Below are positions 44,270 through 53,223 of a stretch of 62,375 nucleotides of DNA, in pieces. The notes under the pieces are model-generated. The model did not search any database, was not told the DNA's origin, and saw only the letters and a program-made list of their open reading frames with translations. Both the position numbers and the translations under genes were made by a program. The stretch lies in assembly GCA_024640225.1 (NCBI GenBank), contig JAHEFK010000015.1:1-62375 (forward strand). Reading direction: 5' to 3'. The stretch comes from Bacteroidota bacterium (GTDB taxonomy: Bacteria > Bacteroidota > Bacteroidia > Chitinophagales > Chitinophagaceae). Position 1 is the first letter of the stretch. Each line of letters starts with the position of its first letter.

Positions 44270-46111
44270 TTACTTTTTAAGTTCCACAATTTTAATTTCA
44301 TTGGATGCAATTTCTAATTGCTCCAATGAAATTTCTTTTTCGGCCAATAGGTCCCATCCTTTTGTATAGCCTTTTAAGCGTTCTTCGAGTTGTTGCTTAT
44401 TCAAAGTGGCATTTTCTTTACCGCTATTCACACTTACAAGAATACAACTTGTATCGGTATATCTGCAAAAAGTATAAGTGCTTCCATTGGGAACAAATTG
44501 CATAAGTTTTCCGTTTATTAAAGCCGGTTTGTTTTTTCTTATAGCGATTAATTTCTTGGTGAATTGGAAGGCTTGTTCCTCCTCTGGGGTTCTTCCTGCC
44601 GCTATAAATTTATTTACCGGATCTTTAGGCCAGCCCCCTTTAAAATCTTTTCTTACCAATCCGTCGTTTCTTCGAGGGACATTGTTTTTTGCTAATAATT
44701 CACCCGCCTGATACAGAGATGGAATGCCGCGAAGCGTAAATAACAATCCCATACCTATTTTCCATTTATCAAAGTCTTTACCAACCAAAGAATAGAATCG
44801 GTCTAAATCATGATTTTCTATAAAGGTTAAATTTTTGGTTGCTTGGTGGTATAAGAAATCATGCGTAAGGGTATTGTATAACTTTGCTAATCCACCATTC
44901 CAATTGGTTTCGCTTTGAAGCGCTTCGAGAATAGAAAAATAAACTTGAAAATCAATGGCACCACTCAGATTGCTTGTTGGTGCATTTTTTAAGTTATTTT
45001 TTTCTGTGAAATAAGCCATGTTTAATACTCCAGCCGATTCCCAAATTTCTCCTGCCGACCAAAAATTCGGATATTCCTTTCTGATATAGGCCATACAGGT
45101 ATTCATAAAATCAACATCATTGTAGGAATACGTATCAATTCTGAAGCCATCCATTTTAGCGTAGTTGATCCACCATAAATAACTTTGCATTAAATATTTT
45201 GCTACTCTCGGATTACGTTCATTCATGTCTGGCATAGCATTGTCAAACCAGCCATCTACCATTTGTTTCTTGTCATAAGTACTTGCATACGGATCGAAAT
45301 GGGTAGTAGCTCTATAGTTGGTTCTTGTAAAAGTCGGCCACTGATTAACCCATGATTTTTCGGGCATATCGTGCATCATCCAATGCTCGCTACCAATATG
45401 ATTGGGCACTAAATCCATCACCAATTTCATGCCTCTGTTATGTAGTTGCTTACTCAATTCTTTATACAAAGCATTGGAGCCCAATCTTGGATCGGTTACA
45501 TAATGATCGGTAAGTGCATAGCCATGATAACTCGTATTTTTTTGATCATTAATTAAAGTAGGATTGAGCCAAAGTGCTGTAACCCCTAATTCATTAAAAT
45601 AAGCTAAGTGGTTGATGATGCCTTGAAGATCGCCGCCATGTCTTGCGGAGGCACTATCTCTATTGCAATAGGCTTCTTTAAGGCCCGCCACAATATCGTT
45701 CGTGGTGTCCCCATTAGAAAATCGATCTGGAAACACGAGATAAACAATGTCTTTTTCGCTAATTGTATTTATTTTGTTTTCTAAGTGCTCAAAGATATAG
45801 GTAAAGCTTCTCTTAGCGCCTTCTTTATTGCTTAATGTAACGATGGCTTTCTTGCCTTGAAACTGTTGCAATAATAGATTGATAAATAAGAAATTTTTAT
45901 TTTCTACCGTTTCTATAGATTCAATTTTAATTTGTTTGCTACTAATCGATACGTTGTTGAAGTTGCCAATATCTTTTGCATGCACACATAATTGTAAATG
46001 CGGATCATGTAAGTTATTCCACCAATTTGGCGGATCTACTCTCAACGTATCTTGTGCATATAAATTTGGAGCTAGTAAGCAGCTCATTAAAATTAAAAGT
46101 GCCTTTTTCAT
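44270..46111 (-). CDS. Secreted GH13 alpha-amylase-family enzyme
   Basis: 613-aa glycoside hydrolase cutting alpha-glucans, exported by a signal peptide (cut after LYA). An N-terminal Ig-like domain (about 25-110) precedes the TIM barrel. Conserved regions: DLVPNHIG (233-240), GFRIDTYSY with nucleophile Asp326, SAGEIW with acid/base Glu355, and FIENHD with Asp435. A C-terminal beta domain ends the chain. The form is close to neopullulanase/SusA. It stands alone: no SusC/SusD pair is nearby. Confidence 0.92.
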   Translation of the reverse strand: MKKALLILMSCLLAPNLYAQDTLRVDPPNWWNNLHDPHLQLCVHAKDIGNFNNVSISSKQIKIESIETVENKNFLFINLLLQQFQGKKAIVTLSNKEGAKRSFTYIFEHLENKINTISEKDIVYLVFPDRFSNGDTTNDIVAGLKEAYCNRDSASARHGGDLQGIINHLAYFNELGVTALWLNPTLINDQKNTSYHGYALTDHYVTDPRLGSNALYKELSKQLHNRGMKLVMDLVPNHIGSEHWMMHDMPEKSWVNQWPTFTRTNYRATTHFDPYASTYDKKQMVDGWFDNAMPDMNERNPRVAKYLMQSYLWWINYAKMDGFRIDTYSYNDVDFMNTCMAYIRKEYPNFWSAGEIWESAGVLNMAYFTEKNNLKNAPTSNLSGAIDFQVYFSILEALQSETNWNGGLAKLYNTLTHDFLYHQATKNLTFIENHDLDRFYSLVGKDFDKWKIGMGLLFTLRGIPSLYQAGELLAKNNVPRRNDGLVRKDFKGGWPKDPVNKFIAAGRTPEEEQAFQFTKKLIAIRKNKPALINGKLMQFVPNGSTYTFCRYTDTSCILVSVNSGKENATLNKQQLEERLKGYTKGWDLLAEKEISLEQLEIASNEIKIVELKK

Positions 46112-46141
46112 GGGTGTTATTTATCCTGTAAATATAAATAC

Positions 46142-46172
46142 AAATAGCCGACACTTGAGGTGTCGGCTATTT
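46142..46172 (-). terminator. Intrinsic terminator after rplT
   Basis: Stem AAATAGCCGACAC / GTGTCGGCTATTT with a TTGAG loop. Read on the minus strand it ends the rpmI-rplT transcript 20 bases beyond the rplT stop codon. Confidence 0.82.
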
Positions 46173-46189
46173 TATAAATAAAAATTTAA

Positions 46190-46534
46190 TTATTTTACTT
46201 GAGCAACTAAGCTTTTGAAAGCCTCTGGTTCGTTCATTGCTAAATCAGCTAATACTTTACGATTTAAATCGATGCCTTTAGTAGCTAATTTGCCAATAAA
46301 TTGAGAATAGCTCATACCTTCTTCACGAACTGCAGCATTGATACGAACAATCCATAAAGAGCGATAGTCTCTCTTTTTTAATTTGCGACCTACATATTTG
46401 TAGCCCAAACCTTTTTCTAATACGTTTTTAGCAACCGTATATACGTTTTTACGTTTACCGTAGAAGCCTTTTGCTTGCTTCAATATTTTTTTTCTTCTCG
46501 CGCGCGAAGCAACTGCATTAACCGAACGTGGCAT
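46190..46534 (-). CDS. rplT: 50S ribosomal protein L20
   Basis: 114-aa large-subunit protein needed early in 50S assembly. The sequence starts [20 protein letters not shown] and includes [16 protein letters not shown], diagnostic of L20. It follows rpmI by 45 bases. infC, which often precedes this pair, is not adjacent. Confidence 0.97.
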   Translation of the reverse strand: MPRSVNAVASRARRKKILKQAKGFYGKRKNVYTVAKNVLEKGLGYKYVGRKLKKRDYRSLWIVRINAAVREEGMSYSQFIGKLATKGIDLNRKVLADLAMNEPEAFKSLVAQVK

Positions 46535-46579
46535 ATCTTATTTTATTAAAAAAGTTAATTAATGTTTTTGAAACCTACT

Positions 46580-46777
46580 TTATCTTAAACAAAGCATACG
46601 TTTTACCAAATTTGCGTTAGTAGGGTGTACATACGCAGATTGACGTAAATGACGTTTACGTGTTTTAGATTTTTTGGTTAACAAGTGGCTTTTGAAAGCT
46701 TTGTATCTTCTTATTTTTCCAGTGCCCGTTACTTTAAAAGTTTTTTTAGCACGGGAATGAGTCTTAAGCTTAGGCAT
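46580..46777 (-). CDS. rpmI: 50S ribosomal protein L35
   Basis: 65-aa basic ribosomal protein starting [20 protein letters not shown]. The ATG at 46777 is correct; an apparent TTG start eight codons upstream is the TTG of the promoter box TACTTTTG (46799-46806). First gene of the rpmI-rplT unit, with infC missing upstream. Confidence 0.96.
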   Translation of the reverse strand: MPKLKTHSRAKKTFKVTGTGKIRRYKAFKSHLLTKKSKTRKRHLRQSAYVHPTNANLVKRMLCLR

Positions 46778-46798
46778 GTTCTCTTTAAATTTGGACGG

Positions 46799-46806
46799 CA
46801 AAAGTA
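46799..46806 (-). promoter_or_regulatory. -7 promoter box of rpmI-rplT
   Basis: Minus-strand TACTTTTG matches TAnnTTTG and lies 21 bases before the rpmI ATG. It shows that the two ribosomal genes are transcribed on their own. Confidence 0.55.
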
Positions 46807-46954
46807 CAATTCTTTTTTATAATAAAAAAATAATCTGCCAAAAATGATTGAAAATAAGCACATTTTTAGTCTGTTTTTAAAAAAGTCATTGAAAATCAAG
46901 CATTTTTTAATGAGATTTTGAGAAGATAATCTATATAAAATGTAATTTTACGCT

Positions 46955-47494
46955 ATGCCAGTTTTTAGATTTAGAGTCCATTGGGAAGAAGATGACCAAA
47001 TTTATCGTGATATTGAAATCACCAATGGTCAATCCTTTGCCTTATTTCAGGAGGCCATTTTAAAAGCCTATGAGTTTGATCAAAAACACGCCGCTTCCTT
47101 CTTTGTAAGCGATGATTATTGGAATAAGGGAATGGAGTTCTCTTCCGAAGTAGCCGTCAACAAAAAAGATGCAGCAGTATTATCAACTAAAACGCCGGTT
47201 TCGGCATTGGTGGCTACACCCGAACAGAAATTTATATTTGAGTACGATCCGGCTAAAAAGTGGACTTTTCAAATTGCATTGATTGCTATTGAGAAGGAAG
47301 AGCAATTGAAACGAGTATATCCATTTTGCCTACGAAAAGAAGGCGTTGGACCTGCTCAATATGATATTAAAGGCCTCGAAAAAACAGCCATGATGGATGT
47401 TGAAGAATTCTATGATTTAGGAGATGAAGAAATGGAAGAAGGCTTTAGTAATGAAGGAGAAGCAGATACGAGTGGTTTAAATGAAGCTTTTTAA
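46955..47494 (+). CDS. pRiA4b ORF-3 / TnpR-passenger-like protein
   Basis: 179-aa protein beginning MPVFRFRVHWEEDDQIYRDI, with SFALFQEAILKAYEFDQKHAASFFV, a pattern of the plasmid pRiA4b ORF-3-like family (also called IS1096 passenger TnpR-like). Despite the name, no transposase or inverted repeats are present here. The C-terminal 40 residues are acidic (DLGDEEMEEGF). Function is unknown. It lies 6 bases before miaA, probably in one operon. TAATTTTA at 46943-46950 is an imperfect -7 box giving a very short leader. Confidence 0.72.
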   Translation: MPVFRFRVHWEEDDQIYRDIEITNGQSFALFQEAILKAYEFDQKHAASFFVSDDYWNKGMEFSSEVAVNKKDAAVLSTKTPVSALVATPEQKFIFEYDPAKKWTFQIALIAIEKEEQLKRVYPFCLRKEGVGPAQYDIKGLEKTAMMDVEEFYDLGDEEMEEGFSNEGEADTSGLNEAF

Positions 47495-47500
47495 TCCCTT

Positions 47501-48418
47501 ATGATGAGCGATAAAACGCTTTTAATTATTGCTGGACCAACAGCTGTGGGTAAAACTGCACTTGCTGTTGCTTTAGCAAAGCATTTCAATACCGTGGTGC
47601 TGTCTGCCGATGCACGCCAATGCTATAAAGAAATGCAGATTGGCACGGCCAAACCAAACCTTGAAGAACAACAAGGTATTCCCCATTTTTTTATTGATAC
47701 CCATTCCATTACCGAGGCCTTGTCCGTAGCCGATTACGAACGCTATGCGTTGCAAGTGTTACATCAATTGTTTCTTGAAAAAGATATTGTAGTGGTGTGC
47801 GGTGGTACAGGTTTATACATTAATGCCCTGTGTGAGGGCATAGATCTAATGCCTGCCATAGATCCTGCCATTGAAGATGAGGTAAATAAACTATATGCAT
47901 CTGGAGGTGTTGCTGCGTTGCAAAAAGCATTGCAACAGGAAGATCCTTTATTTGCCCAAAAAGGAGAAATGGAAAACCCGCATAGAATGCTGCGCGCTTT
48001 AGCTTTTAAAAGAAGTGTTGGTGAAAGTATTATACAATATCAAACACATACCCCCAAAGAGCGTCCATTCAAGTGTGTGAAAATTGCACTAGAAATGCCG
48101 AGGGAAATGTTATATGATCGCATTAATCATCGGGTAGATGCTATGGTGGCCAATGGTTTGCTAGACGAAGTGCAAGCATTGTTATGCTACAAAGATCATA
48201 AGAATTTTCAAACGGTAGGTTATCAAGAGTTGCTGCCCTTTTTTGAAGGTACTGCAGCTTTAGAAGAGTGTTTAAATTTGATTAAACAGCATACACGCAA
48301 TTATGCAAAACGCCAAATCACCTGGTTTAAAAATAAAGGAAACTTTAAACACTTCAATGCATTAGCTATTGATTTGTTGCAACAGATCCTTGCTGAAATA
48401 AAAAAAGCCAACGCTTAG
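47501..48418 (+). CDS. miaA: tRNA dimethylallyltransferase
   Basis: 305-aa enzyme adding the isopentenyl group to A37 of tRNAs that read U-starting codons. The P-loop is GPTAVGKTA near the N-terminus. SADARQCYKEM and GTAKPN follow, with Ala where Ser is common in the DSxQ-type motif. VCGGTGLYINALCEG is the next conserved segment, and the C-terminal AKRQITWFKN is diagnostic. Two ATGs open the frame. The stop codon lies in the loop/stem of the terminator. Confidence 0.95.
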   Translation: MMSDKTLLIIAGPTAVGKTALAVALAKHFNTVVLSADARQCYKEMQIGTAKPNLEEQQGIPHFFIDTHSITEALSVADYERYALQVLHQLFLEKDIVVVCGGTGLYINALCEGIDLMPAIDPAIEDEVNKLYASGGVAALQKALQQEDPLFAQKGEMENPHRMLRALAFKRSVGESIIQYQTHTPKERPFKCVKIALEMPREMLYDRINHRVDAMVANGLLDEVQALLCYKDHKNFQTVGYQELLPFFEGTAALEECLNLIKQHTRNYAKRQITWFKNKGNFKHFNALAIDLLQQILAEIKKANA

Positions 48419-48430
48419 CGTTGGCTTTTT
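48401..48430. terminator. Bidirectional terminator between miaA and a Cys-rich gene
   Basis: Stem GCCAACGC / GCGTTGGC with a TTA loop, preceded by A-run and followed by T-run. The miaA stop codon TAG (48416-48418) is inside the hairpin. Confidence 0.9.
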
Positions 48431-48448
48431 TATGCATTAGTAGATAAA

Positions 48449-48610
48449 TTATTTTTTATCTTTTTTGCAACATCCTTTTCCTTTTTCACATGCTTCTTTT
48501 TTCTCTTTAGAGCATCCTTCTTTTTTACCTTTGCAACATCCTTTTCCTTCGTGTGCAAATGTAGCGCCAGCAATTAACAATGCGCTCATCAATAAAGTCA
48601 TTTTTTTCAT
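48449..48610 (-). CDS. Small Cys/Lys-rich secreted protein
   Basis: 53 aa with a signal peptide (cut after TFA, about residue 19). The 34-residue mature part is very rich in Lys and has six Cys (25, 26, 33, 41, 47, 48), including the repeated GKGCCK at 23-28 and 45-50. This spacing suggests metal binding or disulfides in the periplasm, but no family is recognised. I use the ATG at 48610; a TTG eight codons upstream is not needed. It is short, but the signal peptide and its own terminator make it credible. Confidence 0.65.
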   Translation of the reverse strand: MKKMTLLMSALLIAGATFAHEGKGCCKGKKEGCSKEKKEACEKGKGCCKKDKK

Positions 48611-48642
48611 AGTAGTATAGTTTTGTATATGCAATGTAATAA

Positions 48643-49302
48643 TTATTTTTGGATTCTAGCCAAAACGGTAACGCCGCCTTCTACTTTTTCTCCAATTTTA
48701 ACATCTATTTTGGTGCCAATAGGGAAGAAGATATCCACTCGCGATCCAAATTTAATAAAACCAAATTCTTCATTTTGTTGGACAGCATCACCAGCCTTCA
48801 CATAATAGCAAATTCTGCGGGCTACAGCTCCAGCAATTTGTCGAAGTAATAAGGTAGTATGCGGATTTTTAATTACAACCGTAGTGCGTTCGTTTTCCGT
48901 AGATGATTTAGGATGCCAAGCTACTAAGAATTTACCAGGATGATAAGCTACATAGTCTATCGCTCCGCTTATTGGCGCTCTGTTGACATGCACATTTAAT
49001 GGCGACATGAAGATGGAAACTTGTAAGCGTTTGTCCTTAAAGTACTCGCTTTCTTCTGTTTCTTCAATAACTACTACTTTCCCATCGGCAGGTGCAACGA
49101 TTAATTCATCTCCAGTTGAAAGCACTCTGTTGGGAAGTCTGAAAAACCATAATACCCAAAACCATAATAAAAAGAATGTTATTTGTAAGGGCATTGCAAT
49201 CCATATCCAATCAATCAAAAAGTGATTCACTAATAGGCCTAATCCAATCCATAATAGGGTAGCAATTAAAATATAGTAATAACCTTCTCTGTGTATGCGC
49301 AT
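48643..49302 (-). CDS. psd: Phosphatidylserine decarboxylase
   Basis: 219-aa membrane-associated pyruvoyl enzyme making phosphatidylethanolamine from phosphatidylserine. Two hydrophobic helices near the N-terminus (about 10-53) anchor it. The self-cleavage site is Gly186-Ser187 in FIKFGSRVDI, and VSIFMSPLNVHVNRAP is conserved. It is the short (archaeal/Bacteroidota-type) form. It stands 29 bases after cdsA, and pssA (22933) supplies its substrate. Confidence 0.94.
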   Translation of the reverse strand: MRIHREGYYYILIATLLWIGLGLLVNHFLIDWIWIAMPLQITFFLLWFWVLWFFRLPNRVLSTGDELIVAPADGKVVVIEETEESEYFKDKRLQVSIFMSPLNVHVNRAPISGAIDYVAYHPGKFLVAWHPKSSTENERTTVVIKNPHTTLLLRQIAGAVARRICYYVKAGDAVQQNEEFGFIKFGSRVDIFFPIGTKIDVKIGEKVEGGVTVLARIQK

Positions 49303-49331
49303 AAAATATATTTTGTTGCGAAATTAATTTT

Positions 49332-50183
49332 TTAAAAATTAAAAGTCGAATGATTGAAAAAATAATAAATGAAAAGTGCGGCAAACGGGGCTGCCAACAA
49401 TAAAGAATCGAAACGATCTAAGGCGCCACCATGACCAGGCATTATAGCTCCAGCGTCTTTTACATTAGCCATTCGCTTTAGTTTAGATTCTATTAAATCG
49501 CCCAAGGTGCCGAATGTAGCAGCAATGATTGCAAAAACGACAACCACGCTTATAGGTATTCCGGGTATTACGATCGGGAAAAAATTGGCTACGGCCCAAG
49601 CTGTTGCCACACATAAGAGTCCACCGCCTAGGGTGCCTTCCCATGTTTTTTTAGGAGAAATGCTTGAAAAAGGTGTTTTGCCAATAAAGGATCCAATGAT
49701 GTAAGCCATGGTATCGTTAATCCAAATGCAAGCAATGAGCAGCATAGGCAATAAGTGGTGCTGCGTAAATAAAAAGACTAAGCTTATAAATGGTAATCCT
49801 ATGTATAGCAATATTAAGGGCAATTGTAAAGAGATCGCCTGTTTGGCTTCCTTAATAAGAAGACTTGCTACGAAAAGCAGCAGCGCTAGTCCTAACCAAA
49901 TAGGCAATAAGGATAGCCTTGCACTTGGAAACAAAGTAGACCAATAAAAACTACCAGTTAGGCTTAAGCCTAGCATTATTGTAGCGAGCATCAACCATTG
50001 CGGTGTTTTATAGTCATTTATTTTTTCTTGCAAAGCAATTAATTCACTAATGCAGAGACTTTCGATAAGGGTGATTAACAGTAAAAAATTCCATTGATCC
50101 CATAAAAGTCCCACAAACATGATAGCTACAAACACTACAGCGCTGAGGGCTCTTTTATTAAAAGTTGCTAGATCTAAAGCCAT
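49332..50183 (-). CDS. cdsA: Phosphatidate cytidylyltransferase
   Basis: 283-aa polytopic membrane enzyme making CDP-diacylglycerol from phosphatidate and CTP. The signature near the C-terminus includes SPKKTWEGTLGG, then FGDLIESKLKRM-like GTLGDLIESKLKR and KDAGAIMPGHGGALDRFDS. About eight hydrophobic helices are visible. It is the second gene of the CPBP-cdsA-psd unit, with the CPBP stop codon 3 bases upstream. Confidence 0.94.
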   Translation of the reverse strand: MALDLATFNKRALSAVVFVAIMFVGLLWDQWNFLLLITLIESLCISELIALQEKINDYKTPQWLMLATIMLGLSLTGSFYWSTLFPSARLSLLPIWLGLALLLFVASLLIKEAKQAISLQLPLILLYIGLPFISLVFLFTQHHLLPMLLIACIWINDTMAYIIGSFIGKTPFSSISPKKTWEGTLGGGLLCVATAWAVANFFPIVIPGIPISVVVVFAIIAATFGTLGDLIESKLKRMANVKDAGAIMPGHGGALDRFDSLLLAAPFAALFIYYFFNHSTFNF

Positions 50184-50186
50184 AAA

Positions 50187-51107
50187 TTAATTGTTGATTG
50201 TTTCGTCTCTGAAATTATTTAGCCAGTTATCGGGTGCTTCTATTTTATGTTTGAACAAAAAATAAAAAGAAGCCATGAATAATAGGATGGCGGTGATGGT
50301 AATTATTGCAGGCAATTGTTCGATTGGTGCTAGGTTTTGCATTTGGGTGATGTACTCAATCACAATTTGAATGCCATTAAACAAAGCATGTGCAAAAATG
50401 CTGTAACGCAAAGAGCCTGTCCATAAATAGATATAGCCCAGCATAATGCCCGATAAGCACAATGAAATAAAGGCGTGAGGTTCCATGTGAATAAGGGCAA
50501 AGGCTAAACTGCTTATCATAATGGCTTTGCCAGGATGCCCCACGATTTGTAATAATAATCGCAACAAAACCCCTCTAAAAAAATATTCCTCGCAAATGGC
50601 AGGTACTAGGGCGAATACAAATAACCGAATGATTAAATCTTGTCCGTTATGCATTTGCATCAACCCCTTAAAAAGCTCATTCATATTGTCCTCGTATAGC
50701 TTTATAGCCGAGCCCATTGGTATTTGCCCTACTAGCGAATTGATGTGTTGCACAAAAGGGATGGCAGCAATAATGACTATGGGTATTAGACAGTAATAGA
50801 GCGTTGTATTAGAAGGTCGGTATTGGATATAAGCCAAAGGCTGTGGATGCATAAAATAGGAAAACAGAAACGCTACACCAGCAAAAGAACAAGTAGAGCT
50901 GACAGCTTGAAAAACCATGAAGGCATTTATCTTACTAACTGGACTTAAGGTATTGATAGTAGATAAGTCAGCTGCATTTAAATAACCCAGTTTTTGAAAA
51001 ATAACAGTTAATACGATTTGAATAAAGAAATTAATAACAAAAAATAGTAGGATCAGTAAACTTAGCTGAAAACGAGTAGTATAGTGTCTCCAATATGATT
51101 TTAGCAT
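50187..51107 (-). CDS. CPBP-family intramembrane glutamic protease
   Basis: 306-aa multi-helix membrane protein with the CPBP (Abi) motifs: the EExxxR type pair in CEEYFFRGVLLRLL, then the conserved histidine segments FALIHMEPHAF and SIFAHALFNG. Members are Rce1-like proteases; targets here are unknown. The ATG at 51107 is preferred over a TTG at 51161. It is the first gene of the phospholipid operon (cdsA, psd), a placement that hints at an envelope role. Confidence 0.87.
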   Translation of the reverse strand: MLKSYWRHYTTRFQLSLLILLFFVINFFIQIVLTVIFQKLGYLNAADLSTINTLSPVSKINAFMVFQAVSSTCSFAGVAFLFSYFMHPQPLAYIQYRPSNTTLYYCLIPIVIIAAIPFVQHINSLVGQIPMGSAIKLYEDNMNELFKGLMQMHNGQDLIIRLFVFALVPAICEEYFFRGVLLRLLLQIVGHPGKAIMISSLAFALIHMEPHAFISLCLSGIMLGYIYLWTGSLRYSIFAHALFNGIQIVIEYITQMQNLAPIEQLPAIITITAILLFMASFYFLFKHKIEAPDNWLNNFRDETINN

Positions 51108-51213
51108 GGTGATGATTGAAAATTTATAGTGTTGTTTGAATTTAAAAAGTACTTTTAACAAACATTAATGCAAGTTAATTGTTATTAATTTAAATACTAA
51201 CGCATAATTTATT

Positions 51214-51221
51214 TATTTTTG
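51214..51221 (+). promoter_or_regulatory. -7 promoter box of dxs
   Basis: TATTTTTG matches TAnnTTTG, 20 bases before the ATG at 51242. No -33 TTG is seen. Confidence 0.45.
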
Positions 51222-51241
51222 ATAGATATTGAAGATGTTTT

Positions 51242-53167
51242 ATGAGTGAAATAATTGCCGGCCCTTTATTAGATACTATTGAATTTCCTGCTGATTTGAG
51301 AAAATTAGACAAGGGTCAGTTGCAACAAGTATGCCAAGAATTACGTCAGTTTATTGTTGACTGCGTAAGTGTGCATGGCGGTCATTTTGGTGCAAGTTTA
51401 GGCGTAGTAGAATTAAGTGTGGCATTGCATTATGTGATGAATACACCCGATGATCAATTGGTTTGGGATGTAGGTCATCAGGCATACGGACATAAAATTT
51501 TAACTGGAAGAAGAAGACAATTTCATACCAACAGAAAATATGGTGGATTAAGTGGTTTTCCCAAACGCAGCGAAAGTGAATATGACACCTTTGGCGTAGG
51601 GCACTCCTCAACGTCCATTTCTGCTGCCTTAGGTATGGCTATTGCATCAAAACTAAAAGGAGAGCACCATAGACAACATATTGCTGTTATTGGTGATGGC
51701 GCCATGACGGCCGGTTTGCCTTTTGAAGCACTGAATCATGCAGGGGTTAGTAATTCAAATGTGCTGATTATTTTGAATGACAACAACATGTCTATCGACC
51801 CTAATGTGGGCGCTCTTAAAGAATATTTAACCGATATTACCACTTCGCATACTTATAATAAATTACGCGAAGATTTTTGGAATTTGTTAGGCAAATTGCC
51901 CTATCCAAATTTCCATAGAGATATGGCTTCTAAAGTGGAAGCTAGTTTAAAGGGTGTAATATCAAAATCTAGTAATTTGTTTGAAGCCTTAGGATTACGT
52001 TATTTCGGATCTATAGATGGGCATAATATTTTGAAATTAGTAGAAACCTTAAAAGATCTAAAAGATATACCAGGGCCTAAATTATTACATATCAAAACGG
52101 TAAAAGGCAAAGGCTATGATTTAGCAGAAAAAGATCAAACGTTGTGGCATGCACCTGGCACCTTTGATAAGGTAACCGGTAAAATCAATAAGAAAATTAT
52201 AACTACTCCTGAAGCGCCTAAATATCAAGATGTTTTTGGGAAAACAATCATAGAATTAGCTAAGGCAAATCCAGCCATAATGGGTATTACACCTGCTATG
52301 CCTTCTGGTTGCTCCTTGAAATTTATGATGGATGAAATGCCAGACAGAGCTATTGATGTGGGCATTGCAGAGCAACATGCGGTAACCTTAAGTGCCGGAT
52401 TGGCAACACAGGGCATGCGCGTTTTCTGTAATATTTATTCTTCTTTCATGCAGCGTGCTTATGATATGGTTATTCATGATGTGGCCATACAAAAATTACC
52501 CGTTGTTTTTTGTTTAGACAGAGCCGGTTTGGTTGGCGATGATGGCCCAACGCACCATGGAGCTTATGACATTGCCTTTATGCGCTGTGTGCCTAATTTG
52601 GTGGTGAGCGCCCCAATGAATGAGGCCGAATTGAGAAATTTAATGTATACCGCTCAATTAGATGAAACTAAAGATCCTTTTGTTATTCGTTATCCAAGAG
52701 GACAAGGAGTGATGCCAGAATGGCAAACACCTTTTGAGAAAATTACGATCGGGAAAGGTAGATTGATAACAGATGGAGAAGGCATACTGATATTATCTAT
52801 TGGGCATCCAGGGAATTTTGTGGTGAATGCTACAAAACAATTGAATGAACAAGGCATCTTCCCTGCACATGCGGATATGCGCTTTGCAAAACCGATAGAT
52901 GAAGAGTTGTTGCATGAATTGGTGCCACGTTTCTCTAAAATTATTACAATCGAAGATGGCACTATAGTGGGTGGTTTTGGATCTGCTGTTTTAGAATTTT
53001 TGTCGGAATACAACTACAAAAACGAAGTGGTACGGCTTGGGATACCGGATAGAATTGTAGAACATGGCAAACCAGAAGAATTACACCATGAATGTGCTTA
53101 TGATGCAGCAGCTATAGTAAATACCGTATTGTCTTTGACCCAAAAAGAAACTATAATAACCATCTAG
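51242..53167 (+). CDS. dxs: 1-deoxy-D-xylulose-5-phosphate synthase
   Basis: 641-aa thiamine-diphosphate enzyme, first step of the MEP isoprenoid pathway. Seen are GHFGASLGVVELSVALHY, the pyrophosphate-binding GDGAMTAG followed by NDNNMSI, DVGIAEQHAVTLSAGLA with the catalytic Glu, and DRAGLVGDDGPTHHG. Length is standard. It is transcribed alone; the next gene, purL, has its own promoter after a candidate small RNA. Confidence 0.96.
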   Translation: MSEIIAGPLLDTIEFPADLRKLDKGQLQQVCQELRQFIVDCVSVHGGHFGASLGVVELSVALHYVMNTPDDQLVWDVGHQAYGHKILTGRRRQFHTNRKYGGLSGFPKRSESEYDTFGVGHSSTSISAALGMAIASKLKGEHHRQHIAVIGDGAMTAGLPFEALNHAGVSNSNVLIILNDNNMSIDPNVGALKEYLTDITTSHTYNKLREDFWNLLGKLPYPNFHRDMASKVEASLKGVISKSSNLFEALGLRYFGSIDGHNILKLVETLKDLKDIPGPKLLHIKTVKGKGYDLAEKDQTLWHAPGTFDKVTGKINKKIITTPEAPKYQDVFGKTIIELAKANPAIMGITPAMPSGCSLKFMMDEMPDRAIDVGIAEQHAVTLSAGLATQGMRVFCNIYSSFMQRAYDMVIHDVAIQKLPVVFCLDRAGLVGDDGPTHHGAYDIAFMRCVPNLVVSAPMNEAELRNLMYTAQLDETKDPFVIRYPRGQGVMPEWQTPFEKITIGKGRLITDGEGILILSIGHPGNFVVNATKQLNEQGIFPAHADMRFAKPIDEELLHELVPRFSKIITIEDGTIVGGFGSAVLEFLSEYNYKNEVVRLGIPDRIVEHGKPEELHHECAYDAAAIVNTVLSLTQKETIITI

Positions 53168-53168
53168 T

Positions 53169-53185
53169 TTGACATATAATGTCAA
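53169..53185. repeat. Perfect 7-base inverted repeat after dxs
   Basis: TTGACAT-ATA-ATGTCAA lies two bases after the dxs stop codon. It could be an operator half-site pair or a weak RNA hairpin. It is not followed by a T-run, so it is not a terminator. Confidence 0.4.
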
Positions 53186-53223
53186 TTAAATGGACTTGAA
53201 AAATTTTCTAAATAATAAGCAGC

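Noticed and set aside
46955-47494. TnpR-passenger-like gene as evidence of a transposon.
   Set aside because: No transposase, inverted repeats or target duplications are seen, and it sits in an ordinary operon with miaA.
53169-53180. TTGACA followed by TATAAT, as in an E. coli sigma-70 promoter.
   Set aside because: The two hexamers touch or overlap with no 17-base spacer, and Bacteroidota housekeeping promoters use a different consensus.
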